Of a stretch of DNA of 64,000 nt, positions 52,026 to 64,000 are shown piece after piece. Source of the DNA: Daphnia pulex (lineage: Eukaryota; Arthropoda; Branchiopoda; Diplostraca; Daphniidae); assembly GCF_021134715.1 (NCBI RefSeq), contig NC_060022.1, forward strand, positions 7,135,001 through 7,199,000, written 5' to 3'. The first letter of the stretch is position 1, and every line of letters begins with the position of its first letter. A model generated the notes under the pieces. The model had not been told where the DNA came from, searched no databases, and saw only the letters and a program-made list of their open reading frames with translations. A program made the position numbers and the translations under genes.

Positions 52026-55000
52026 CTGAACCGTTGACTGTCTCCGTAACAGACACCCATGGTGTAATTTTCTACATTCTTCATGATTGTTTTTGCAGCT
52101 GAAACTCTAGAAATTTTATGATCATAGGCCAATTCAGGACGAAACATATTTGTTTTACATGAGACGAAAACTAGGAAATAGGAAAGTGTTGTTTCAATGG
52201 ACAAAATGTAATTAAATGGATTTCAATCGGTATTATTACCAGAAATCAAATTAATGGAAGGAACGTAGATTGGGCCTATAATGTCAAGCCCACAGTTCGT
52301 TTGTGTTGCAGTTTTGAAATAGGACTAAACAGCAATCTTTTGTCCCCTCCTACAGCTCCCTCCTACAGGAGGTGCCAAGATGCTCTGTTTTACCCCGGTT
52401 TCCATGTCCCAGTTCATCTGGGTTTTACAACAATATTTATTTTAGTATCAATAAAATAAAAAACTAAACGTCTTAAATATTTTTTCAGATTCCCATTTTT
52501 TTAATTTCCCATAAAACAAGAAAAATAAATCGCAATTTCAAGAAATAAAGTTTATATCATAAATAAAACGTAATTAAACATACTCTGTATTTATTCCACA
52601 ATCTTTAAACGAATTTTACATATTTTAATTCCCTTGTACATTATAGCCCCGTGTCCCACATAGCCCCGGTCTCCCCTATTTCGTCACACAATTGCTTTTA
52701 CTTGTTTTGCTATCGTTCAACAGACAGACCACTTCTCTTTCAATATATCTAAAGAAATAAATGTAAATTAGAACTACAACGAAAAATTGTAGAAAGTTTG
52801 AAGTGATATTTTATTCTTAGCAAAAATTCTGTGGCTTCAATGTCAATAAATATTTGGGAAGCCCTATTCCCACCATTCCAGCATTCTCTTTTATTACATT
52901 TTTTTGAAAATGTTGTACTACAAGTCTACAAGCACGATTACTTTCCATTTTAAATATTTGTATAGCCAACGTAAGAACTATAAAAAAAAACTGAAAGACA
53001 GTGGCAACAATCAGCGTTGCCTCATTTATTTATTATAGAATACCCTACAGGGGGTGGGGATAAATATCAGTTGGAGTTGAACTGAAGATCAACGGTGGTC
53101 CAGACCACTGTTGAGCAAGTTGAACTTTTCAAGTTCAACTTCAAATTCAGCTTGACACAGAAATGGAGGTTGAACGGACCTCAAGTTCTACCACCTAGCG
53201 GCAGTTGACAGAAAAACGGCAGTCGACCTAACCAGTTCAACAAAAAGTTGACGCGAAAACGCACCCAAAGAGAGATAACGACGCGAGAAACGTATGAGTG
53301 ACGTCGGGCGAGAGAAAAACCAAAGGCAAACGGGATTCAGAGACAGATTTGTTGTTTGAATTCTAACAGTTATTCAGCGCCGAAACTTTATTTTGCTAAG
53401 ACAATGCCTAATCGGCTGGAAACCACAAATAATTGTGCTGGAAAGAAATTTTGAATGCTGTGGTAACAACGTCATCTTCAGGCGCCGAGCCTAGTCCGCC
53501 ATTTGGAAGAGCCAAAATGCATGTGATGCTGCTTTCGGATTGTCCATTACTCCCCGAATTAAGGAAGAGACAAGAAGTTTTTCAACAGTTTGAAATTGTA
53601 TTCAAAAGGCAATACTGAAGCGGTATTTCTCATTATTTACTCATTCTTCATCAGTCAATTCGGATTTTTTCAATTTTCTCACTTTTCAAACGGTGCTGAC
53701 GACGTCAAAACCAATAAATTAGCAAGCAGTAATGACTTGAATATGGCAAGCGCGCATGGGCGAGCATTATGAGGTATCAAAAAGAAACAGGTTGAAATTA
53801 ATTTCAACAGATTATGATGTTTTAATGTAGCTGGCCAAACGTGATTTGAGTGCCCTGAAATTACCATCTGTTACCATTTAATATATCAGTACGCCTTGCC
53901 TGTGAACTTGCGAAAACTCCCATCAAAAACTGGCTAAATATTACACGCCACAGAAAATGCTTATAAAACGGCCGATAAAACCTAATCCTCCAGAAGAAGG
54001 TGCCCGAATGATGTTACTATGACAAAAATTTTTGACGTTTTAAACGGAGACCAAATGGGATGGGATAATATTCTTACGGAAACGGCAACACAGAAAAAAT
54101 ATCTCCCAAGAAAGAAACAAAAACGTATGTCTACATCTAAATAATGGAAACAAGCAAATGGACATCCAAAATGACCATTCAGCAGCAAACTACGTAACGT
54201 AGTAAATCTGGCCCTAACTTTTCCGGACCTAAAATTTTTTATTAAATGGGGCCGGAATTGTAAAAAAATACTTCCGTTCCTGTCCCGTCCTTTCCGGCTC
54301 GCTGTCAAATTTGGAAGATGATGGAAATTCGACTCCTGTTAGATAGTTTAATTTTCCTCCATAAAAAAGACAAGAAGAAACAAAAAAAAACTCTGCTTGG
54401 TGGGAAATCAGCTATGTTGTTATGTAGCCTCATAATAAAAAGTCTACAATGGGCTCTGCACGATTACAATATTCTCTACCAAGAATTAAATAAATTTAAA
54501 TACCCTGGTTTCTCGCTGAGAACTGGAGAGAAAACATAGAACTTCAAATGAAATCGCTGCAAACAAAACCAAATTTAGAACCTCGTTATTCCTCTTTCTA
54601 CAGGGAATTTCGCTATTCTATTCCCAGAAGATGGCACATAAAAGCAAAGTGCGATTCTAACTCATAATTCTAGCTCTCACTGCTTCTAGTGATCTGATCC
54701 TCTCAGAAAAAAAAATTCTGCTGGCAACATTCGTTTTGGAATAAAAAATGGAGCTCGTACAGTTTTGTTTAGAAAATGCGCCATACAAAAAGTACGCAAA
54801 GTGAATGTCTATTGTTTTGCGTTTTCCGTTAGCGATGTATGAAAAGTTCAAGGATATTTTTCTTCCTTTCAAGAATTCTGAACAAGAAAAAATACTCCCC
54901 CTATTTAAAAAGAATTTTAGACCAAGGCCATTATTTAGTTAACGAAGGTTATTGTATCGTTCAATGACAAATGTGTTATATCCTGTATGGCATATTCCAT

Positions 55001-55034
55001 TCGTTTTATAATTGATTTAAAACTTATGTATTAT
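52026..55034. other. 3 kb without a supported gene
   Basis: AT-rich. An open frame at 53433-53618 (GAEPSPPFGRAKMHVMLLSD) looks more protein-like than its surroundings and might be an exon. TTGAACTTTTCAAGTTCAAC near 53120-53140 is a small inverted motif. The minus frame 53982-54308 is not convincing. Confidence 0.35.
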
Positions 55035-57401
55035 TTATTGAGTAAAAAATATGATTTTGAGCATATTTATTATACCCACATAGTTTATATTGGGTTTATG
55101 AATCAAAATAAATAATTGCAAAAGTGCGAGAGAGGAAGAATCTGAAAAGAAGCTTCCAAAAACACAAAAACAAATTTGATAGGAAGAGGATATTCGATAG
55201 ACAAGAAAAGAGAGGGCTGATTTCAAATTCGCGTTTTCTAGCTGCGAATGTTTTTTCCCGATCTTGATGAAAAAATCGTTTCCTATTTGGATCACACCGG
55301 GTTGTATCATATCGGATGTTTCGGAGAGAACCCGACCGAAACTCGTACCTCTCTTAAAATAAAATAAAAGGCAATTGAAAATCCAAATCCAGTCATAATG
55401 GATTCAGTGACAAAAGATATAAAGAAAATATAGACAACAATAGTTTTATATACCTCAAATTTACGAAACATCAACGAAAGGCAGTCAGAAGTTTGGACGC
55501 CTTTTATCTTTTCTCTAGGGACATTATTAGGAAAAATATGTAGTAGTAACTCAAGAACTATCAGGGAATAATCGGACGAGCCTGAAAGAAAAAAATCTAT
55601 TACAAAAAATATTCTCGTCATTATAAATTATGGTGCTAACGAAAATCTTCTTTGGCTTGTTTTGCTGAAGCAATAAGTTCCCTCGCGCTAGTTGACGAAG
55701 CGGTTTTTTCCAAATGTTGATTCAGCCTCCTCTATTATCGAATCTTCATCCCATGTTTGAACAAGCCTATCTAACGGCTTCCCAGTTATAGCTTCAAATT
55801 CTTCTAATACCTAAAACATACTATATGATTCAAAGTGGAAAAACATATTAAGACAAACAAAAACCTACTGCTTCATGTAGCGTGATTAACATCGGGTATT
55901 TGTTTAATATCATATCAGCCGTTGTCTTTTTATCCTTCACAAAATCCCGTCGGATTTTGTGAGTTACAGTCAGGCAATGCAACATTTTTTGCTTGTTGGC
56001 CCTTGTTGGTGGTTCTCATATATATTTCAGCTTCTTTGACTTCCCTTGGCGAAAATGTCTTTATTCCAGTCAGCGGCGAATTAGAGTTGTTTTTTAGAAT
56101 TTTCTTCTTCTCACGGCTTCTCTTTTGCCGGACATACCGCTCTAGAGTCCCAGTTTTCGTTACGGGATCGTAAAATATTTTCTATTAGAGAAAAATTTAA
56201 ATATAGTTTTAAAGACTGCTGGGATTAAACATGATTACTGAGTAATCTAAATACTGAATTTCCCGTGTTGGGGAAAAATGCGTAATAGATTCGGCCATTT
56301 TCGCGAATTCCTTTGGGCTCGGGTACTTATCTTTCCGTCTAATTTTCAAAGTTAATGCATAATCATTAAAAAAGTAAATTATTAATGCCCTTAACTCTTT
56401 GCAGTTGAACATAAGCCAGCGACCAGTTGCGTTCATAATTAATCTAGTATGAATTGACGAAGGTGTCTTTTCTTTTTGGATTGCTTCCATTAACACGGCT
56501 CCTTTTAATCCTCGAATTCCTTTCCGCATGCTTACAATTATGGTCTGCAATGGATAGTACTTGTCCTAGTTTACAGTAAACCCGATGACAAAAAAAGCAT
56601 TTAATGTAATACCTTAAATATTGACTATAAATAATAGCTAGCTTGTTAACTAGCTTTACTATTGAATTAGAAATTCATAGTTTTATCAATTTCTATAGAG
56701 GAGAAACGGCCTTACGTTCATGTTTTCGTCCTGGTTAAGGTCTGGCATTTCTTCATCTTCATCTGAATCGTTTCTAATCGATTCTTCTTCTTCCACCTCA
56801 TCGTTTATCGACTCATGATTATCCTAATTCTCTAGATCTTCCATTCTGTTGTCAGACAGCAATCTTGATGACTATCCCCGACACTATCCATCAATTCTGC
56901 ATCATCACCATTGTCTTGGTCTTCCATCTCACCCACATCTTCAACCCTTTCTACTACTACACCATCTTCCTCACCCTCTGTACTACTACAACAACTTCTT
57001 CAACCCTTTCTGCTACTACACCAGCATCCTCACCCCTCTGTATTTCACCAGCTCCGACACCCATCGTTATTACATCACTAGGCGCTTTAAAAAACAAGCG
57101 AGTCCCATCAGAATGCAACTTAAACAATATTTTGTCAGACTTGACGACGGTTCCACGTAAGTTGACAATTTGGCATGGTCCGGATAAATTGAATTCTACC
57201 TGTGCTTAAATAATGATAAAAACGCTAATTACTACTTTTACACAAATTTCGTAAGTAGTTTAATTAAATACTGTATCACATACCTTCAGAAATGACCTCT
57301 TCAAGGGTAGAAGCAACAACAAATGCCATATCCGTATTGCAGTTGGAATTAGGATTCCCGATACAAGGGTCCATCCACAGACTTAATTCAAAAACTGACA
57401 T
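55035..57401 (-). pseudogene. SAMD3-like gene, multi-exon, frame-damaged
   Basis: Exon 1 is 57401-57284 (MSVFELSLWMDPCIGN); exon 2 begins 57195 after GTAG (EFNLSGPCQIVNLRG). Later exons: 56544-56239 (GLKGAVLMEAIQKEK, RKDKYPSPKEFAKMAESI), 56181-55869 (IFYDPVTKTGTLERYVRQKR), 55810 down (VLEEFEAITGKPLDRLVQTW), 55581-55454 and about 55353-55035 (QPGVIQIGNDFFIKIG). The order resembles the C-terminal region of SAMD3-like proteins, an expanded family of unknown role in fish and aquatic invertebrates. An acidic linker (about 56700-56810) also reads on this strand. The T6 run at 55985-55990 shifts the frame within exon 5, and another A6 run in the next exon may do so. Family assignment is by remembered pattern. 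Confidence 0.5.
56920..57035. repeat. Minisatellite in the SAMD3-like gene
   Basis: Imperfect repeats of CCTCACCCTCTGTA and TTCTACTACTACACC; each unit carries a minus-strand GTGAGG donor-like site, so exon 2 could end at more than one place. Confidence 0.5.
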
Positions 57402-57829
57402 TGTATAAATCACTGAGTATAGACTTCAAAACGATAATAACTAGTAAAGCGCTTACACAAGACTCAGCATTTTCTGAGAGTGTCGAAATATTTCTCGCTC
57501 CCGGCGCCCTCTGCCCGTAATTTCGGTGCAATCGTAAGATTTTTTTTTAAGGAAGGAGGGGGCTAATAAGAGGCTAACAAACTAAATATACGCCAACCTT
57601 AGTATTCAGCATTCTTTTAGCAAGTCTGTTTTCGTTTCTGCACAAACGAAGATCGATATTTTCGCACTAAATCAAAAATAGTTTTCTTCAAGTTCACAAT
57701 TTCAATTAAAATTTTTTTGTTCATCTATTACAAATTACGAGTGTTTCAAGTGAGTTTTCAGAAGCGAATATTTGGGAAAGAAAGAGGAAAGGTCCAATAG
57801 ACCTTGGAGTCGCGCCCTGGTTGGCAGCA
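57402..57829. other. No gene seen
   Basis: Intergenic DNA between the SAMD3-like start and the LINE. Confidence 0.4.
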
Positions 57830-60800
57830 CCCATTTTTTAGTCCACTCTTTTTCTGATTTGTCTAGCTAACATTTGCCAGTTATTTGTGTGTGTGTGTTT
57901 AACGTGATAGTGAATTTGTTGTGCATCGTTTCGAGTCTCTTTGAGCGTCGTTCTTTGCTTGTGTCAGTGTCTTTGTCGTTGTTTTGTTTCGATGGGCAGT
58001 GTGGTGATGTCCGCCATTAAGTGTCTCTCACGCGATTTTCTGGTTGCCGCCGGCATGTCCTGCGGTAATGTTCGTCTTCCCTGGCCTGTCTACAGTTTCC
58101 TGAACGCTTGCGGTCTCTTTCGGCGCACGCATGCGCGCACGAGACGTGGTGGCCGTGGCGGTGGCGCTACTAGACTGATAGTGCGACAACGCTCTCTGCT
58201 AGGTCTTGTCAATGCGCGCTCTCTTCTGAACAAGTGTGAACTGATTTCTAATCACTTAATTGATGCCCGTCTTGATCTGCTGGCAGTGACTGAAACCTGG
58301 CTTAACAGCGACATTGGTGACTCTACTATAAAAGCGGCATGTCCGGATGGCTACACCGCTGTTCAGCTCCCTCGTCTGAATCGAAAGGGTGGTGGTCTGG
58401 CTCTGATCCATAAATCCTCTATTGAGGCTAAACGACTTCCTGTGACCATTCATGAGGCCTATGAGTGCATGGATCTGTTGCTTTGTTTTCGGTCGCAACG
58501 TGTTAGACTATTGATCATCTATAGACCGCCTTCCTCTCTACCTTCTCGTTTCTTTGATGAATTTTCTTTGACTATGGAAGCTGTCTGCTCTACTCGTGAT
58601 AAGCTAGTCGTCGTTGGGGATTTCAACTTTCATGTTGATCTGGTGGAAAACTCGGTGGCACAGTCATTTCTCGGTCTCATGGAGGCGTTTGGTCTTACGC
58701 AGTGTGTTGCTTCTCCCACCCATATCAAGGGCCATACACTTGATCTGGTATTTACTCGGGATGTAGACAATTTTGTCTCACATACATGTGTTAGCTCCCT
58801 CATAAGTGATCACTATGCTGTTCAATGTTGTCTGGCCGTGCGCACACCTAGGTGGCTTATCGGCCGTACGCTCTTTCGATCGTTTAAGTCAATTGATAGT
58901 GATCTCTTTGTTGCGGACCTGATTGGTCTGGACTTGTTCACTGATCCGGCTACTACTATCGATGGTCTCATTGATCAGTATAACGTAGGTGTTAGTCAAG
59001 TGATTGACAAGCACACCCCATTGAAAGAGAAACTGATGGTCCTTCGCCCCGCTAATCCCTGGATGAGCGATGATGTGCGAGTTCTGAGGAGAGAGCTTCG
59101 GAAAAGAGAACGAATATGGAGGATGAGGAGGCTACACGTCGACTTTCAGACCTACCGGGAGACACAGATGAAGTATTCTCGTCGACTTAAGGCAGCGAAG
59201 AAGTTATTCTACAGCAACAAAATTTTGGAGTGTGGCAGTTACGCTAGGGCTCTCTATCGTCTTGTCAACAACCTGATGGGTAAATCTGATGTGCCCACAT
59301 TACCGAAACAAAAGCTTCCTGATCGGAGTGTTGCGCAGGAGTTCAGTGTCTATTTCTCCACCAAGATAGCGGATATCCGCTCATCCCTTGACTCTTTGGC
59401 CAAATCTAGGAATTCTGACAGTGCCGTTGAAGAGGAGTCCTTCCTTTCGCTCTATGGCGAAAGTTGTTGTTTGGATAGGCTATTGCCGGTAACAGCTGAG
59501 TTTGTGATAAATCTCATTCTGTCTTCACCTGCAAAGTCCTGCTGCCTGGACCCACTTCCTACTCCTTTGCTAAAGAAGTTTGTAAGTACCTTGACCGCTC
59601 CAATAACGAGAATTGTAAACTCTTCGCTGTCATCTGGTCGGTTTCCTGATTCGCTGAAGCATGCTGTCATCACGCCTCTTCTTAAGAAACCGTCACTGGA
59701 TCCCTAAGATATGGCCAGCTACCGCCCGGTGTCTGGCCTTTCATTCCTCTCGAAGCTTATTGAACGTGTAGTTCTTTTTCGCCTCTCATCGCATGTCGCT
59801 GAATTCAATCTGCTGTCTCCTAGTCAATCTGCGTATCGGATGAACTACTCGACTGAGACTTCCCTGCTTTCCATCCAGAACGACCTACTCGTCGCTGCGG
59901 ATGCTGGTTTGGGTAGTGCGCTCCTCCTCTTGGATCTCAGCGCCGCATTCGACACGGTTGACCACCGTATTCTGATTGAGAGGATGGCTACAGCTTTCGG
60001 TGTCTCTGGATCTGCCTTAAACTGGTTCCGGTCCTACCTCTTTGGCAGAACCCAATCGGTGAAGGCGCTTGGAGTTACATCATTCCCGGTACCTCTTCCG
60101 TTTGGCGTTCCGCAAGGATCTGTTCTGGGTCCATGTCTTTTTAACATCTACACCAGTCCGGTTCCCGCCATTGCTGCTGTCCACGGGGTTAAACTCAAGC
60201 AGTTTTCTGACGACACCCAAGGGTACGTCCACTTCCACCTTGATTCTCATCATCAGACTATGGCTCTTGGATCTCTCTCCGCCTGTTCTGCGGATATCGA
60301 GGACTGGTTTACCGCCAATCGGGTGAAGCTTAACTTCGGAAAGAGTCTGCTACTTTATACCATTCCACCACGTAAAGCCTCGGCCATTGTACTCTCTCCA
60401 CTTGTTGTTGGTGACTCTGTTCTTCCCCCTTCTAATCAAGCTCGCAATTTGGGTGTAACTTTTGATAGTGAACTCACAATGGTCCCTCATGTAAATGGCA
60501 TTTGTAAATGTGCTTTCTTCCATCTCACCCTTATTGGTCGGATAAGGAAGTACCTTGATACAAAATCGGCCAAGTCCTTAGTTCATGCTCTTGTGCTTAG
60601 TAGACTTGATTATGCAAATTCTCTTTTGTTTGGCCTCCCGAAAACTCTGATGGTGAAACTGCAGCGCGTTCAGAACGCTGCTGCTAGGCTAGTTGTCGGT
60701 GCGGGTAGATATGATCGAGTTTCTGATCATATCAAGAACCTTCATTGGCTGCCGGTCGAGCAGCGGGTTGTTTTCAAGACGGCGGTTTTGACGTTTCGTT

Positions 60801-61156
60801 GCCTGAATGATTCTGCCCCAGTTTATCTGTCTGATTTGGTCAAATTGTACAAGCCCACACGTGATCTTAGGTCTGATAATTCCCGTACCATTGTATCCCC
60901 ACTTTTTCGACTTGCGAAGTATGGGGGGAGGTCCTTTACATGTGCTGCCCCGTCCATTTGGAATGCGCTCCCTCTTTCAGTGAGATCTGAGACTAACCAG
61001 CGACTATTCAAGTCTCGTCTAAAGACTTATTTTCTCTGGCTTTTCCCCGCTGATAAATTTGTTAAATTGTGTGTCTATACTTATGAGCGTCATTAGATCT
61101 TTTTTTATGGATAGTGCGCTATATAAATATTACAATACAATACAATACAATACAAG
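57830..61156 (+). mobile_element. CR1/L2-group LINE (copy 2), nearly intact
   Basis: A near-complete element with 5' leader (border approximate), one EN-RT frame and a tail of ACAAT pentamers after GTGCGCTATATAAATATT (61117-61134). The tail merges directly into an R-type repeat end. Confidence 0.85.
57941..61096 (+). pseudogene. LINE endonuclease-reverse transcriptase, one in-frame stop
   Basis: About 1050 codons in one frame broken only by TAA at 59705-59707, between LDP and DMASYRPVSGLSF at the start of the RT palm. The first ATG used here gives a Cys-rich, then Arg/Gly-rich (HARTRRGGRGGGA) leader. The endonuclease shows GLVNARSLLNKC, AVTETWLNSD, VVGDFNFHVD and SLISDHYAV. The RT shows LDLSAAFDTVDHRIL, FGVPQGSVLGP, FSDDTQGY and LQRVQNAAARLV. 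Both catalytic domains keep their key residues. Relative to copy 1 it is a distinct family within the same group. Confidence 0.9.
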
Positions 61157-62277
61157 GATATTGAACATTGACAGAAAAATCCCGTTTTAAGACCAAAAAG
61201 TCTGTGAAGAAAAGTGTGAATTGTGAATAAGTCCGACTAAACAATAGGCCATGAATTTGTCATTTAAGACAGTTTTCAACTGGCTTACGACTATCCCTTC
61301 GCGGCGAGCTGATAAGCTTGCTTTTCTATCTTAAAAGAAAAAGCTTTTGTGGGAGGAGCCTGTGTCTGTCACGGATAATGTCACGCATAATGTGTCAACA
61401 TTTTGGGGGAGGAGCTTATTCATTGTCGCAAGGGGGAGGAGCTTATCCCTGTCACAACGCTGTGATTGGTCAGTCGAGGCGCTACCCAAACATGCCCAAA
61501 CTTGCCAATCACCACCAGATGTCTATAGCATTGCCGTAATTACGAAATCTTCAAGTAAGGTAGTGACTGGGCAGATTTCCCACCATTGTATCCCCACCTT
61601 TTCGACTTGCGAAGTATGGGGGGAGGTCCTTTACATGTGCTGCCCCGTCCATTTGGAATGCGCTCCCTCTTTCAGTGAGATCTGAGACTAACCAGCGACT
61701 ATTCAAGTCTCGTCTAAAGACTTATTTTCTCTGGCTTTTCCCCGCTGATAAATTTGTTAAATTGTGTGTCTATACTTATGAGCGTCATTAGATCTTTTTT
61801 TATGGATAGTGCGCTATATAAATATTACAATACAATACAATACAATACAAGGATATTGAACATTGACAGAAAAATCCCGTTTTAAGACCAAAAAGTCTGT
61901 GAAGAAAAGTGTGAATTGTGAATAAGTCCGACTAAACAATAGGCCCTGAATTTGTCATTTAAGACAGTTTTCAACTGGCTTACGACTATCCCTTCGCGGC
62001 GAGCTGATAAGCTTGCTTTTCTATCTTAAAAGAAAAAGCTTTTGTGGGAGGAGCCTGTGTCTGTCACGGATAATGTCACGCATAATGTGTCAACATTTTG
62101 TGGGAGGAGCTTATTCATTGTCGCAAGGGGGAGGAGCTTATCCCTGTCACAACGCTGTGATTGGTCAGTCGAGGCGCTACCCAAACATGCCCAAACTTGC
62201 CAATCACCACCAGATGTCTATAGCATTGCCGTAATTACGAAATCTTCAAGTAAGGTAGTGACTGGGCAGATTTCCCA
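60888..62277 (+). repeat. 695-bp tandem duplication of LINE 3' end plus Helitron repeat
   Basis: 60888-61582 and 61583-62277 are nearly identical. Each has the last ~210 bases of the LINE frame, its pentamer tail, an R-type 3' end (TCCCTTCGCGGCGAGCTGAT) and the interior of a TC...CTAG Helitron. The junction is in CCCACCATTG. Confidence 0.88.
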
Positions 62278-62390
62278 CGAAAAAATCTATTCTGGGCAGA
62301 TGATTAAGCTACAGAAAAGCGAATAGCAAAAGAGTCCAACTTTACGCAAGACAAAAGTTCCCCGGATTTGACCGGGGCTCAGGTTACTCG
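62278..62390 (+). mobile_element. Helitron 3' end
   Basis: Hairpin CCCCGG/CCGGGG (62360-62377) followed by CTCAGGTTACTCG; the last four bases are CTCG instead of CTAG. Confidence 0.6.
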
Positions 62391-62794
62391 TCCATATATA
62401 ATAAAAGAACTAGCTTTTGGGGGAGGGGCTTATTCATGTCACGGATAATGTCACGCATAATGTGTCAACATATTGGGGGAGGAGTTTATTCATGTCAAAA
62501 GGGGGAGGAGCTTATCATGCCCAAACATGCTAAAACAAATCACCACCAGATGTCGTCGCCGTGATGACGCAATCTTTTTATGTCCCAACCATGACGCAAC
62601 AACCAGCATCACCACCAGATGTCTATAGCATTGCCGTAATTACGAAATCTTCAAGTAAGGTAGTCACTGGGCAGATTTCCCACGATAAAATCTATTACGG
62701 GCAGATGATTAAGCTACAGAAAAGCGAATAGCAAAACAGTCCGACTTTACGCTAGACCAAAGTTCCCCGGATTTAACCGGGGCTCAGTTTCTAG
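62391..62794 (+). mobile_element. Non-autonomous Helitron, 404 bp
   Basis: Begins TCCATATATAATAAAAG and ends CTCAGTTTCTAG, with hairpin CCCCGG/CCGGGG before the end. It follows the previous copy head-to-tail with no base between. Same family as 23060-24170. Confidence 0.75.
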
Positions 62795-62985
62795 TTACTA
62801 CATAACTAGAAAAAGAGTGGCCACTCTCTTATCTCTACACGGTACCCATTTTTGCAGCCTAACTATCTTTTACCTTCTAGCGTATTTAACAAAAGGTTAG
62901 GATTCTTGGTTGCTAGATGGCATTGGAGTTTCCCTTTCACCCCTTCTTCTGAAATTAATCTTTTTTTTTAATATCTTCTCAATGG

Positions 62986-63260
62986 ACTAGGTAAACGTCC
63001 AAAGTTGCCAGTTCGAAAAAAAATGTTGTGCACAAACCGGGCAAAAAGCGGGTATGACGGAATGTGTAGATTTCACCGGATTTCACCGGTTTCATTATTA
63101 GTTATACTTTTCCACTAGATTTATCTTCAGTTTCTCTTATCTTTTTTAAAATGATGTCCCTTAGTTATCAGGTGATACTTAAATTATGTAGCTATGCCCC
63201 GGTGGCCCGGTTGGTGCACAATTTTTTTTCCGAACTGGCAACTTCGGTCGTTTACCTAGT
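62986..63260. mobile_element. 275-bp MITE with ~50-bp imperfect TIRs
   Basis: ACTAGGTAAACG at 62986 and its complement at 63249-63260; arms share AAGTTGCCAGTTCG, an A-run and TGTGCAC. No coding. Confidence 0.65.
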
Positions 63261-64000
63261 AATACATTTCACTTAAGACGATTTAGTTTCAGTTTTATGC
63301 AGTTTTAATTTCTGTTTAATTATATATCTTATAGTTTTTCCGTTAAAGATCTCACCCCGACAGCAATAAGTGCCCTGTCCTTATTATGTTAAATCAACCA
63401 TGCTTCGTCATACACGAGCTTGCAGTTTACAATTTTCCTGATTTTATAAAATTCATTTTAACTATTTCCATATCAACTTTATAAAAATTAGATAAAGTCT
63501 ACTGTTAACATGATTATATCAAACGACACTTCGACACTAAAAAATCAAAAATGGCTTGACGTTTGAATAATCTCAATTGACTTACTTTGACGTCATGACG
63601 TGAGAAATTCTGTGACGTGTTACATTGTTGTGTTTTACTCGTTTTACTTTATTTCTTTAGACTGACTTCCTGTTTACTGATAATAGTGAATCTTACATTT
63701 GAAAGTTTAGCGAACTCTGGGCTTACAAAAATACCTGTGCGCACTTTCGCGTTTGCTAATGTTTCATTGAAAAGTCTTACCATTTTCTTTGTGGAATATT
63801 TTTTATATACAATTAAATTTTATCTGTTTGAGGATCACCTGCTTAGAGATCGTTATATTACGTGCGAACATACGTTCACCTAATGCCCAGTCCTTTCAAA
63901 GTGTACATCACCTACAACATTTTTTTATTATTAGGATTACACGCTTGTTCATGTATATTTGGATGCATCTATATACCAGAAGTCCAGTAAAAATATTTAT
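63261..64000. other. No supported gene
   Basis: AT-rich DNA. One hydrophobic open frame (63617-63883) has no family match or splice context. Confidence 0.35.

Noticed and set aside
63617..63883. Hydrophobic 88-codon ORF
   Set aside because: Phe/Leu-rich reading of AT-rich DNA; no start context, no family, no neighbours.

Overview
This window looks like part of an arthropod chromosome, most plausibly a branchiopod crustacean such as Daphnia. The reasons are short AT-rich GT-AG introns of about 60-70 bp, TATA plus TCAGTY initiator promoters, tRNA-derived repeats, CR1/L2-group LINEs, Helitrons and a KDZ-like transposase remnant. The assignment is an inference. I see no rRNA gene, no intact tRNA gene and no CRISPR array. 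Mobile DNA dominates and host genes are few.

Region 1-8.1 kb. The minus strand carries the 5' half of a large LTR retrotransposon cut by the window edge: LTR, leucine-tRNA-like primer binding site, a 976-aa Gag, a stop followed by two zinc knuckles, a -1 frameshift signal and a retropepsin. A 455-codon frame is overprinted on the Gag N-terminal region. Next come exons of an unrecognised secreted or membrane protein with an in-frame stop. They are followed by a TRIM (two 602-bp LTRs around 430 bp, 4-bp target duplication) that uses the same 13-nt primer site as the large element.

Region 8.1-24 kb. An AKAP7-like 2H phosphoesterase gene (minus) and an unrecognised minus-strand gene are followed by about 5 kb of non-coding DNA. 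Then comes the best host gene, 18957-21881. It encodes a secretory-pathway GT31 (beta-1,3-galactosyltransferase-like) protein with two almost identical 1.43-kb modules joined in frame.

Region 22-32 kb. This is a patchwork of small elements: a palindrome, head-to-tail TC...CTAG Helitrons, nested inverted duplications and MITEs, a KDZ-like pseudogene ending at a foldback element, and a MITE carrying a tRNA-like segment.

Region 32.4-47.9 kb. This is a 15.5-kb composite. Two nearly identical 2.95-kb arms lie in inverted orientation around a 9.6-kb core. The core holds two halves of a Helitron/Helentron Rep-helicase on opposite strands: a DUF6570-type N-terminal ORF (+) and a 1103-aa HUH Rep plus Pif1-like helicase ORF (-). 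The arms are built from short repeats that share their ends with these two halves, so the repeats are probably non-autonomous derivatives of the same element.

Region 48-64 kb. Two CR1/L2-group LINEs (three and one in-frame stops) flank a degenerate SAMD3-like gene. The 3' end of the second LINE, together with a Helitron-like repeat, is duplicated in tandem. Compact Helitrons and a MITE close the window.
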